64,000 nucleotides of DNA from Acidimicrobiaceae bacterium. GTDB taxonomy: Bacteria > Actinomycetota > Acidimicrobiia > Acidimicrobiales > RAAP-2. The position numbers were made by a program, and so were the translations under genes. Positions within the stretch are counted from its first letter, which is position 1. Every line of letters begins with the position of its first letter. Shown piece after piece: positions 50,998 to 59,584 of this stretch. The stretch lies in NCBI GenBank assembly GCA_003167415.1, contig PMTF01000016.1, positions 124,148 to 188,147 on the forward strand, read 5' to 3'. The notes below the pieces were generated by a model. That model saw only the letters and a list, made by a program, of their open reading frames with translations, was not told where the DNA came from and ran no database searches.

Positions 50998-53433
50998 TTA
51001 GATTTTCCACTCGCGGCGGTGGTGTCCGGGCATCATTTCTTCAATGCTGTTGTCAGGCAGCCAAAGGCGGGCGGTTGTCCCTTCTGGCACGGTCAAATCG
51101 ATCTCAAACCCATTGGTCGTTTGCGTCCACGCCACATGGATTCGTCCATATGGACTCACGTGAAAGGTGCTGGCCCGAGTCAATCCGCCCCCTGGGAACG
51201 GACGAACCGAAAACCTTTGATACCCGGGCTCCAACTCCTGCAGTCCTGCCGTATATCGATGTAGAAAACTGATGACCGCGCCTTTCGAATAGTGATTCAG
51301 AGACGCACGAGAAACTCCCTTCCCGTCGATGCCTTCCCACTCCTCCCAGACCGTCGTGGCGCCTCGGTCAAGCATGAGCAGCCACGAGGGTTCCGTGCGT
51401 TGAAATAGCAACTCATATGCAACGTCAACATGACCAGTATCCGCGAGTACCGGAAGAAGAAACGGCGTGGCTAGAAAACCGGTACCAAGGTGAGTCCCGG
51501 CTTCGCGAATTAGTGCAACGAGTTGAGAAGCAACGTCAGCGAGAATATCTGCAGGGACTAGGTCAAATGCGAGAGCCCGCGTCAGGTTTGCTTGCGACCG
51601 AGGCGATACGACGCCGTTCTCGTCAATGAACTCCCGCTGCCACGCGTGACGGACTTCGTTGGCAAAGTCTCTCAGTCGAAGAGACTCCCCACTAAGGCCA
51701 ATTAGGTCAGCGATTTCGCTCATCTCGTTGGCCGTTCGATACATGAATGCAGTCGCCACGGCACCGTGATCATCAGAAAAAGCCCGAGCCCGAGACCTTT
51801 CGAGATCCACACCGGGTTCGAGCCACTCGCCGAAGTGAAAGCCTGTATCCCAAAGATACTTCTCATGATCCAGGGGTTCTGCCGAACGTTCAATTCGGCT
51901 CGGATGTCGCTTCGTCGCCGCAATATTCCGCGCATAGTCAAGCCACGCGGTCATGGAGGGCCACTGCTCTGCGAGCACATCAGTCTCTCCGGTACTCCGA
52001 TACAGTTGCCACGGCACGTGAACGGCCGCGTCCCCCCAGCCAGAGCAACCTTGAATCTCCTTCCAATCTGTGATGGCGCGATCGTCATTTGGATTGGGAT
52101 CCGGCACGATATGGGTGACCGCGCCTGACTCGAGTTGGTCGGCAGCGAGATCACGCAACCACTTCCGTGAAAAGGCCATTACGTCATAAAGGTAGGAAGC
52201 CGTCTCGATGTAGATCTGCCAGTCGCCGGTCCAGCCCGATCGTTCTCGCGTGGGACAGTCGGTTGGTATGTCGCACGCGTTTCCCCGAAAACTCCAGTCG
52301 GCGGCTAAGTGCAACCTATTTATGTCTTCGCTTGAGCATTTGAATGAGCCAATCTGAGCTAACTCGGTATGCACGACGACGCTGACGAGGTCCTCAACAT
52401 CCATCACTTCCAAGCCATCAACTCGGACAAACTGAAACCCCTTAGTCGAGTGTCGTGCTTCAAATCTCTCCCCAATTCGTCCCGACGAAATAACTTGGTC
52501 TACCTGAAATGTGTCGCTGCGGGACTCCGGCACACCTAAGCGGTAGTGCGCGACGTTGGCTTGCACAACGTCGCCAGCGTCATCAAGGGCTTCGCCGTAG
52601 GTGATTGTAATAATGTTGCCTTCTGGACCGAGCTTGTTCAGACGTACCCATCCGTTACTGTTTTGTCCGAAGTCGACGATCCAGGATCGTTCGGCAATCT
52701 TCCTTGTCCAAACCGCAGGGAGTTCGGTCACTCGCATAACCGGCGGCCCACTCGGCTCGCACAATTGGTCGAAGCCATAATCCCGAACAGCCACGGGTTC
52801 CCACGCGGAGCGATCACCTCCTGGAGAAATCGACTTCGGTGAGAACTGCCTTAAGTCGTGTATCTCGCCGGCAATATTGTCCGCCCGTATGATGTGACTT
52901 TTCTTCGACCGCCACTGCTCACCGGTGACGAATGTGAGTTCTTCGCCATTCTCTAATACAACAATCAATTCGGCAAGGAACGCTGTGGTCGGTCCGTAGT
53001 CGTCGACACGACGCGCAAAGCCATTCTGTCCGCGCCACCATCCATCACTCAACAAAGACGCAATGACATTTTCTCCCGCCACAAGTAGGTCCGTCACGTC
53101 AAAGGAATGAACCTGCAGTCGACGGCGATAAGCCGTGAAGCCCGGCGTGAGTTCTTGATCACCAACCCGTTCGGCATTGACGAATGCTTCGTACACTCCG
53201 TGCGCCGTCGCATGCAGGGTGGCTCTCGCAACTTGACCCGGAAGTTCCACCACGCCCGCAAGCCAGTATGCCGGGCGTTGTCTGGCGAATTCACCGACCG
53301 CTTCGCAGGGTTCAATCCACTGAGCGGCCCATTGCGTTGGATCAAGAAGGCCAATCTCCCACGGGCGTTCGCACTCCCCCGCGTCACGGACACGAAGCCT
53401 GTGTCCTACCGGTGCCGCGGTTTTCCTGCTCAT
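50998..53433 (-). CDS. Alpha-L-rhamnosidase, GH78
   Basis: An 811-aa enzyme of family GH78 that releases L-rhamnose from plant glycosides or pectin fragments. The N-terminal beta domain contains PAYWLAGVVELPGQVARATL, the middle has WIVDFGQNSNGWVRL, and the catalytic (alpha/alpha)6 barrel shows DIPTDCPTRERSGWTGDWQI, where the acidic residues act, followed by GWGDAAVHVPW and a C-terminal SVRPFPGGGL domain. No signal peptide is evident, so it likely acts in the cytoplasm on imported glycosides. It is slightly shorter than many GH78 proteins at the N-terminus. It is divergent from rhaI, with two LacI-type sites between. Confidence 0.94.
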   Translation of the reverse strand: MSRKTAAPVGHRLRVRDAGECERPWEIGLLDPTQWAAQWIEPCEAVGEFARQRPAYWLAGVVELPGQVARATLHATAHGVYEAFVNAERVGDQELTPGFTAYRRRLQVHSFDVTDLLVAGENVIASLLSDGWWRGQNGFARRVDDYGPTTAFLAELIVVLENGEELTFVTGEQWRSKKSHIIRADNIAGEIHDLRQFSPKSISPGGDRSAWEPVAVRDYGFDQLCEPSGPPVMRVTELPAVWTRKIAERSWIVDFGQNSNGWVRLNKLGPEGNIITITYGEALDDAGDVVQANVAHYRLGVPESRSDTFQVDQVISSGRIGERFEARHSTKGFQFVRVDGLEVMDVEDLVSVVVHTELAQIGSFKCSSEDINRLHLAADWSFRGNACDIPTDCPTRERSGWTGDWQIYIETASYLYDVMAFSRKWLRDLAADQLESGAVTHIVPDPNPNDDRAITDWKEIQGCSGWGDAAVHVPWQLYRSTGETDVLAEQWPSMTAWLDYARNIAATKRHPSRIERSAEPLDHEKYLWDTGFHFGEWLEPGVDLERSRARAFSDDHGAVATAFMYRTANEMSEIADLIGLSGESLRLRDFANEVRHAWQREFIDENGVVSPRSQANLTRALAFDLVPADILADVASQLVALIREAGTHLGTGFLATPFLLPVLADTGHVDVAYELLFQRTEPSWLLMLDRGATTVWEEWEGIDGKGVSRASLNHYSKGAVISFLHRYTAGLQELEPGYQRFSVRPFPGGGLTRASTFHVSPYGRIHVAWTQTTNGFEIDLTVPEGTTARLWLPDNSIEEMMPGHHRREWKI

Positions 53434-53489
53434 CAGTAACCTCCCTTCGGCATTGCCGCTACCTCCCAGGACCCAACAAATCGAGTTAC

Positions 53490-53503
53490 TTGTAACGATT
53501 CAA
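53490..53503. promoter_or_regulatory. LacI-type operator candidate 1 in the rhamnose divergent region
   Basis: TTGTAACGATTCAA is an imperfect palindrome: its right half CGATTCAA matches the site at 53650 exactly and its left half matches six of eight. It overlaps GTTACTTGTAAC, a separate five-base-arm palindrome at 53485-53496. It lies 57 bases upstream of the rhamnosidase start codon, suited to control that gene. Confidence 0.45.
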
Positions 53504-53649
53504 GGCGCATCCTGAGAGAACAGTACAACGAAATCACTAAGGCGCCACGAGGGCCTTTGACGCCATTCCCAGTACCGTTTAGATAGGGTTTGTTTGCCCT
53601 CTGTGAAAGCCACTTGACGTAGCCACGTAGTCGTGTGAAATACTCTTTG

Positions 53650-53663
53650 TTGAATCGATTCAG
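53650..53663. promoter_or_regulatory. LacI-type operator candidate 2 in the rhamnose divergent region
   Basis: TTGAATCGATTCAG contains the perfect 12-base palindrome TGAATCGATTCA (53651-53662) with a central CG. It lies 71 bases before the TTG start of the isomerase gene. With the sites at 53490 and 45886 it suggests a LacI regulon that joins the rhamnosidase, the rhaI operon and the importer. The rest of this 301-bp gap shows no gene. Confidence 0.55.
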
Positions 53664-53734
53664 AACCAGCGGCAAATCTGGTGCAAAATTCCTCGCCAGG
53701 GAGCTGTTGCCTAATTTGTTTGGGGGAAACTGCC

Positions 53735-54898
53735 TTGAATACGTCGGACGCGCTCAGAGTTCTTCGAGACCAGGAAATCGAACTCCCTTCGTGGGCTTTC
53801 GGCGATTCGGGGACACGATTCAAAGTGTTCCACCAGTCGGGTGTACCAAGGAACCCTTTTGAGAAAATTGACGACGCCGCCCAGGTGCATCGACTCACTG
53901 GGATTACTCCGAGTGTTGCATTGCATATTCCCTGGGACAGCGTTGATGACTTCTCATCATTGGCGTCTTACGCCGGTGAACGAGGAATTTCGATTGGCAC
54001 GATCAATGCCAACGTATTTCAGGACGACGACTTCATGCTTGGAAGTGTTGCCAATCCTGACCCCAAGGTGCGTCAAAAGGCAGTGCATCATCTCCTCGAG
54101 TGTATAGACGTGATGGACGCCACTGGCTCAAAGGATTTGAAGTTGTGGTTCGCTGACGGCACTAACTATCCGGGGCAAGACAACATCAGATCGCGGCAAG
54201 ATCTTCTCAGTTCCGCTTTGCGCGAGGTTTACGATCGCCTCGCTCCCGATCAACGTTTGGTTCTTGAGTACAAGTTGTTCGAACCATCGTTCTACACAAT
54301 GGACGTCCCCGACTGGGGCACCGCATTTGTTCACTGCCTGGAACTTGGCAGTAAGGCCGTTGTGTGCGTTGATCTCGGTCATCACGCACTCGGCACGAAC
54401 ATTGAATTCATCGTGGCGATGCTGGCGAGGCAAGGTAAATTGGGGGCGTTCGACTTCAATTCGCGGTTCTATGCTGACGATGATCTGATGGTCGGATCTG
54501 CGGACCCATTCCAACTCTTTCGAATTCTTAACGAGTGCGTGGCAGCGAGACTTTTGGATCCAGATTCAGGCGTGACCTTTATGTTGGATCAATGTCACAA
54601 CATTGAACCGAAGATTCCAGCTCAGATTCGATCAGTGATGAATCTTCAAGAGAGCACAGCCAAAGCCCTTCTCATTGATCGCGACTCATTGGGCGATGCT
54701 CAACGCGCGGGAAACGTTTTGGAGGCAAATGCGATATTTATGGACGCGTTCAATACCGACGTACGACCAATGTTGGAAGAACTCCGCAAAGAGCAGGGTC
54801 TCGATCCGGATCCGATGAACGCCTTCGACAGTTCCGGATACGCAAAGCAAGTCGCAGCCGAAAGGGTCGGCGGCGAACCATCCGGTTGGGGAGCTTGA
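53735..54898 (+). CDS. rhaI: L-rhamnose isomerase (RhaI type)
   Basis: A 387-aa isomerase converting L-rhamnose to L-rhamnulose, of the actinobacterial/Pseudomonas RhaI family rather than E. coli RhaA. Seen: IELPSWAFGDSGTRFKVFHQ, LKLWFADGTNYPGQDN, the metal ligands in VLEYKLFEPSFY and VCVDLGHHALGTNIE, and FDFNSRFYADDDLMVG. TTG at 53735 follows GGGGGA and matches the expected N-terminus; a GTG 54 bp upstream is an alternative. It overlaps the next gene by 13 bases and is the first gene of the rhamnose operon. Confidence 0.93.
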   Translation: MNTSDALRVLRDQEIELPSWAFGDSGTRFKVFHQSGVPRNPFEKIDDAAQVHRLTGITPSVALHIPWDSVDDFSSLASYAGERGISIGTINANVFQDDDFMLGSVANPDPKVRQKAVHHLLECIDVMDATGSKDLKLWFADGTNYPGQDNIRSRQDLLSSALREVYDRLAPDQRLVLEYKLFEPSFYTMDVPDWGTAFVHCLELGSKAVVCVDLGHHALGTNIEFIVAMLARQGKLGAFDFNSRFYADDDLMVGSADPFQLFRILNECVAARLLDPDSGVTFMLDQCHNIEPKIPAQIRSVMNLQESTAKALLIDRDSLGDAQRAGNVLEANAIFMDAFNTDVRPMLEELRKEQGLDPDPMNAFDSSGYAKQVAAERVGGEPSGWGA

Positions 54899-56973
54899 CC
54901 AACTATGTGGCTCAACGTGATTTTGGAAAAGTGACGACGCCCGATCCCGCAGTCATCGCGCTCTTGAGGCGAAGCAATAGGCTTGGAAGCGATCGACGGG
55001 TCACTAATTTTGCCGGCGGCAACACATCCGCCAAGGGAACAGTCGTCGATCCAGCTACCGGGACTGACGTCGATGTCCTTTGGGTTAAGGGATCCGGTGG
55101 CGACTTGGGCACACTTACGGAAGGCGGTTTGGCGACTCTTCGACTTGATCGTCTCCGAGGTCTAATTGATGTCTACCCGGGCGAAGAGCGCGAGGACGAA
55201 ATGGTCGCAGCTCTTGACTATTGCCTCCACGGAAGGGGTGGCGCTGCCCCGTCGATTGACACCGCGATGCACGGTCTCGTTAATGCTTCGAACATTGATC
55301 ACTTGCATCCCGACAGTGGAATTGCAATAGCCACATCCATTGACGGTGAAGAACTCACATCCACAATTTTTGGAGACCGAGTCGTTTGGATTCCTTGGCG
55401 ACGTCCTGGCTTCCAACTTGGCCTTGACATTGCCGCCGTCAAGGACTTGCATCCCAAGGCCGTTGGCTGCATTCTTGGTGGGCATGGGATCACGGCTTGG
55501 GGCGATACAAGTGATGAGGTTGAATCCCATTCGAATTGGATCATCAGTACGGCGCAGGACTACATCAACACGAACGGAAAGACAGAACCATTTGGAAGGG
55601 TCGTTGACGAACGTCGCACACTTCCCGAAATTGCACGGCATTCCAAAGCCGCGGCGCTGGCGCCATTTCTTCGAGCGATTGCTTCCAGGGACCAACGTAT
55701 GGTGGGACACTTCATCGATTCCGAAGTCGTTTCGGAGTTTCTGGAGTGCGACAAACTGTTCACTCTCGCCCAGCTCGGCACGTCGTGCCCAGATCATTTT
55801 CTCAGAACCAAAATAAGACCCCTCGTTTTGGACTTGCCCGCAGAAGCGCAAATCGACGATTGCGTGAATCGGCTAGAGCAGCTGCACGAACAGTACCGAT
55901 TGGACTACGCGGCATACTACGACCGTCATGTCACGGCAGATTCGCCGGCAATGAGGGGGAAAGATCCCGCAATTATTCTCGTGCCTGGGGTCGGAATGTT
56001 TTCGTACGGGAATAACAAACAGACCGCCCGAGTAGCCGGCGAGTTCTACGTGAACGCCATCAACGTGATGCGCGGCGCCGAATCGCTTTCAACGTATTCG
56101 CCAATTCCCGAATCCGAAAAATTCCGTATTGAATACTGGGCGCTCGAAGAAGCGAAATTGCAACGGCTCCCCGCTCTAAAACGACACGCTGGTCGTGTCG
56201 CATTTATTACAGGTGCTGCCAGCGGTATTGGCAGGGCGATCGCAGAAAAACTTGCGAGTGAGGGTGCATGTGTCGTCGTCGTCGACTTACAACAAGCGGA
56301 TCCCATAGATGCGGCTGCAAAAATTGGTAATGCTGATGTTGCGGTCGGTGTCGTCGCAGACGTCACTGACAGTGTCGCCGTTCGTAAAGCGATTGATGCA
56401 GCTCTTACCTCATTCGGCGGAGTCGACCTGGTGGTCAACAATGCCGGTCTTTCCATTTCCAAGTCACTTTTGGAAACGACCGACAATGACTGGGATGTTC
56501 AACAGGACGTGATGGCAAAGGGCAGCTTCTTGGTTTCTCGAGCTGCCGCAGCGACGATGATCAACCAGCGCCTTGGTGGTGACATCGTTTATATTGCGTC
56601 AAAGAACGCGCTCTTTGCTGGTCCAAACAACATCGCGTACAGCGCGGCCAAAGCGAGTCAAGCCCATCAAGTACGCCTACTTGCGGCTGAACTTGGTGAG
56701 TACGGAATCCGCGTTAACGGAATCAACCCCGATGGTGTCGTTCGTGGGAGCGGGATCTTCGCGGGTGGATGGGGTGCTCAACGCGCAGAAGTTTACGGAG
56801 TCCCTGAAGAAAAACTCGGTGAGTTCTATGCGCAGCGAACCTTACTTAAGCGCGAAGTGCTGCCTGAACATGTCGCCAACGCCGTCTCCTCAATCGTTTC
56901 TGACGAGTTCGATCACACAACAGGATTGCTGATTCCGGTCGACGCCGGCGTCGCGGCCGCGTTCGTCCGCTGA
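54886..56973 (+). CDS. rhaE: Bifunctional rhamnulose-1-phosphate aldolase / L-lactaldehyde dehydrogenase
   Basis: A 695-aa fusion known in the rhamnose pathway of many bacteria. The N-terminal half (about 1-400) is a class II aldolase with VTNFAGGNTSAKGTVVDP, the zinc-site HLHPDSGIAIA near residue 140 and the GGHGIT stretch. The C-terminal half (about 425-695) is a short-chain dehydrogenase: FITGAASGIGRAIAEKL and the catalytic pair Y585-K589 in YSAAKASQAHQ. It would split rhamnulose-1-phosphate to DHAP and L-lactaldehyde and oxidise the latter to L-lactate. It lies between rhaI and rhaB with almost no spacing. Confidence 0.94.
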   Translation: MGSLTNYVAQRDFGKVTTPDPAVIALLRRSNRLGSDRRVTNFAGGNTSAKGTVVDPATGTDVDVLWVKGSGGDLGTLTEGGLATLRLDRLRGLIDVYPGEEREDEMVAALDYCLHGRGGAAPSIDTAMHGLVNASNIDHLHPDSGIAIATSIDGEELTSTIFGDRVVWIPWRRPGFQLGLDIAAVKDLHPKAVGCILGGHGITAWGDTSDEVESHSNWIISTAQDYINTNGKTEPFGRVVDERRTLPEIARHSKAAALAPFLRAIASRDQRMVGHFIDSEVVSEFLECDKLFTLAQLGTSCPDHFLRTKIRPLVLDLPAEAQIDDCVNRLEQLHEQYRLDYAAYYDRHVTADSPAMRGKDPAIILVPGVGMFSYGNNKQTARVAGEFYVNAINVMRGAESLSTYSPIPESEKFRIEYWALEEAKLQRLPALKRHAGRVAFITGAASGIGRAIAEKLASEGACVVVVDLQQADPIDAAAKIGNADVAVGVVADVTDSVAVRKAIDAALTSFGGVDLVVNNAGLSISKSLLETTDNDWDVQQDVMAKGSFLVSRAAAATMINQRLGGDIVYIASKNALFAGPNNIAYSAAKASQAHQVRLLAAELGEYGIRVNGINPDGVVRGSGIFAGGWGAQRAEVYGVPEEKLGEFYAQRTLLKREVLPEHVANAVSSIVSDEFDHTTGLLIPVDAGVAAAFVR

Positions 56974-56975
56974 AC

Positions 56976-58331
56976 ATGGCGTTGCGAACTTTTGCTGCAG
57001 TCGACATTGGCGCCTCCGGTGGCCGCGTAATGGCAGGTCGAATCGACAATAGAGAACTTCATCTCGATACGATTCACCGATTTTCAAATGGCGTCATTGA
57101 ATCCGAGGGCCATTTGCGATGGGACCTACAACGCATTCGTCAAGAGATGGCCTCTGGACTATCGCTCGTACCAGACGCAGAATCCATAGGCATCGACACT
57201 TGGGGCGTTGACTATGGCCTTCTTGACGCAAGTGGCGAGATAATTGATCAGCCGATTTCGTATCGCGACAGTCGCACGACGGATTTCATCCAAGCGGTCC
57301 ACAGCCTTATCTCTCCCGAGGAGCTCTATGCGATCAACGGACTTCAATTCCTCCCGTTCAACACAATCTTCCAACTGGCGAGCGAACAAGAGAGTTCGAT
57401 CTGGCACCGCGCCGATCGTTTGGCACTCCTTCCAGATCTCCTGTCGTACTGGCTGACTGGAGAACTCAGAACTGAGATGACCAACGCGTCAACCACTGGA
57501 CTTCTCAATGTGCGAACTCATGAATGGTCGCAAACAATTCTCGATCTACTCCATATTCCGGAAAGTCTTCTGCCATCGATTGAACCTCCTGGGACCATCC
57601 GCGGTAAAACGGCCGCGGGAGTCTTCGTTACGTCGGTTGCCTCTCACGACACAGCTTCTGCCGTTGTGGCCATACCGGCAACCACGAGTCACTTTGCGTA
57701 CGTCATTGTCGGCACTTGGTCTTTGGTCGGAATTGAACTTGCGTCTCCAGTTCTCACCGAGTCTGCGCGAGTTGCAAACTTCACGAACGAACTCGGAGTT
57801 GACAATCGCGTCCGATTCCTGCGGAACGTTGGCGGATTATGGCTTCTTCAAGAGTGTTTAAGAGAGTGGCCCGCGTGCAATTACGATGAGCTGCTCGCAA
57901 AGGCCTCCGAACTTCCAGTCGGCGGTCCGACCATCGAAGTACGTGATCCGGACTTCATCGCGCCAGGACGAATGGCGGCGCGTGTGAAGGAGGCCGCGGG
58001 TCAATCCGATATGACGCCAGACGAAATTACCCGATGCATCATTGACTCTTTGGCATTGGCTTTCGCTGACACAATCCGACAGGCGGTTGGGCTTTCCGGA
58101 GCATCGGTGGAGGTGGTTCACATGGTGGGCGGCGGTTCTCAAAATGTGCTTCTCTGTCAACAAACTGCCAACGCTGTTGGCATTCCCGTCATCGCTGGTC
58201 CAGTGGAAGCAACAGCACTAGGCAACGTACTAATACAGGCCCGCTCTCACGGCGCCGCTCCATCGTCGCTTGAAGACTTACGCGAAATCGTTGCATCGTC
58301 AACCGAGCTCAGACGATTTGAGCCACAATGA
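56976..58331 (+). CDS. rhaB: Rhamnulokinase
   Basis: A 451-aa kinase of the FGGY family that phosphorylates L-rhamnulose at C1. The N-terminal ATPase motif AAVDIGASGGRVMAGRI, the segment SIGIDTWGVDYGLLDASGE, NVGGLWLLQECLREW and VVHMVGGGSQNVLLCQQTAN match rhamnulokinase closely. The ATG is two bases after the stop of the previous gene and its own stop overlaps lldD by four bases. Length is close to the usual 480 residues. Confidence 0.95.
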   Translation: MALRTFAAVDIGASGGRVMAGRIDNRELHLDTIHRFSNGVIESEGHLRWDLQRIRQEMASGLSLVPDAESIGIDTWGVDYGLLDASGEIIDQPISYRDSRTTDFIQAVHSLISPEELYAINGLQFLPFNTIFQLASEQESSIWHRADRLALLPDLLSYWLTGELRTEMTNASTTGLLNVRTHEWSQTILDLLHIPESLLPSIEPPGTIRGKTAAGVFVTSVASHDTASAVVAIPATTSHFAYVIVGTWSLVGIELASPVLTESARVANFTNELGVDNRVRFLRNVGGLWLLQECLREWPACNYDELLAKASELPVGGPTIEVRDPDFIAPGRMAARVKEAAGQSDMTPDEITRCIIDSLALAFADTIRQAVGLSGASVEVVHMVGGGSQNVLLCQQTANAVGIPVIAGPVEATALGNVLIQARSHGAAPSSLEDLREIVASSTELRRFEPQ

Positions 58332-59563
58332 ATCCACTCAAGTCGATTGCTTCTGTAGTTCGATTCAAACGATTCGAAGCGAATCCGTCACTACGTCGAC
58401 TCGCCAAAGCAGCTTCAGTCGCTGATTTACGTCGACTCGCGCAACGTCGACTTCCCCAGGGTGTTTTTGACTATATCGATGGTGGCGCTGAGGATGAGCG
58501 AACACTTTCTGACAACGTATCCGCGTTTGCCAACGTGTCCTTTCGACCACGCGTGCTCCGAGGCCTCAGTGATGTTCGTATTGGCTCTTCGATTCTTGGG
58601 AATACGCTCGAATATCCGTTAATCCTCGCTCCAACGGGCTTTACGAGAATTGCCGATCCCCAAGGTGAACTCGCGGTTGCCCGTTCGGCAGCGAGAGCCG
58701 GCCTTCCATACACGTTGTCGACGCTAAGCACGCGTTCAATTGAAGAGGTCCGATCTGTGAGCGATGGTCGACTTTGGTTTCAGGTCTACGCTTGGCGCGA
58801 TCGAGGTCTCTTAAAAGAGATGATCGATCGAGCTGCCGCCGCACGATTCGAGGCTCTCGTCCTAACCGTCGATACCGCCGTGCTGGGTCGACGAGAACGC
58901 GACATTCGACACGGATTTTCTCTTCCCCCAACGATTGGCCTCAAAACCATCGTCGACGGCGTAAGACACCCCTCGTGGACGTGGTCATTTATTCGGAGCG
59001 AACCCATTCGTTTTGCAAATGTCATCGGAAGAGAGGTAGGTGACGGAGCGTCACCGGTCAGACTCTCCGACTACATCAACACCCAATTCGACAGCGGCCT
59101 ATCGTGGCGCGATGTCGATTGGCTTCGTTCGGTCTGGGATGGTCCCGTCGTCCTTAAGGGAGTTCAGACCGTTGAGGATGCTCGACTAGCCGTAAAGGTC
59201 GGCGTTGAAGCGATCGCACTCTCCAACCACGGTGGCCGACAACTTGACGGGGCGCCAGCAATACTCGGTCTCGTCGCTCCCGTATCTGACGCCGTGGGCG
59301 GTGAAATCGAGATTATTTGCGATGGTGGCATACGCCGAGGTAGCGACATCGTAAAGGCAGTCGCATTGGGAGCTTCAGCCGCGATGGCCGGTCGCGCCTA
59401 TCTCTATGGTTTAGGCGCCGCCGGCGAAATGGGCGTAGATCGCGTGCTCGAGTGGTTCCGGAATGACCTAATTAGGACCTTGAACCTCATCGGCGTCAGT
59501 TCGTTCGAAGAACTTGACCGAACTTGCTTGGAGTTCTCTCGCGATGTAGAAATTCGTCTGTGA
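58328..59563 (+). CDS. lldD: FMN-dependent L-lactate dehydrogenase
   Basis: A 411-aa alpha-hydroxy-acid dehydrogenase that oxidises L-lactate to pyruvate. Seen: GVFDYIDGGAEDERTLSDN near residue 50, LILAPTGFTRIADPQGE, PYTLSTLSTRSIEEV, FQVYAWRD, and the active-site stretch ALSNHGGRQLDGAPA with the catalytic histidine. It follows rhaB as ATGA and would consume the L-lactate formed by the bifunctional enzyme, feeding electrons to the respiratory chain. Other family members act on mandelate or glycolate; the operon supports lactate. Confidence 0.93.
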   Translation: MNPLKSIASVVRFKRFEANPSLRRLAKAASVADLRRLAQRRLPQGVFDYIDGGAEDERTLSDNVSAFANVSFRPRVLRGLSDVRIGSSILGNTLEYPLILAPTGFTRIADPQGELAVARSAARAGLPYTLSTLSTRSIEEVRSVSDGRLWFQVYAWRDRGLLKEMIDRAAAARFEALVLTVDTAVLGRRERDIRHGFSLPPTIGLKTIVDGVRHPSWTWSFIRSEPIRFANVIGREVGDGASPVRLSDYINTQFDSGLSWRDVDWLRSVWDGPVVLKGVQTVEDARLAVKVGVEAIALSNHGGRQLDGAPAILGLVAPVSDAVGGEIEIICDGGIRRGSDIVKAVALGASAAMAGRAYLYGLGAAGEMGVDRVLEWFRNDLIRTLNLIGVSSFEELDRTCLEFSRDVEIRL

Positions 59564-59584
59564 GAACGATCGAGACGTCCGCCG

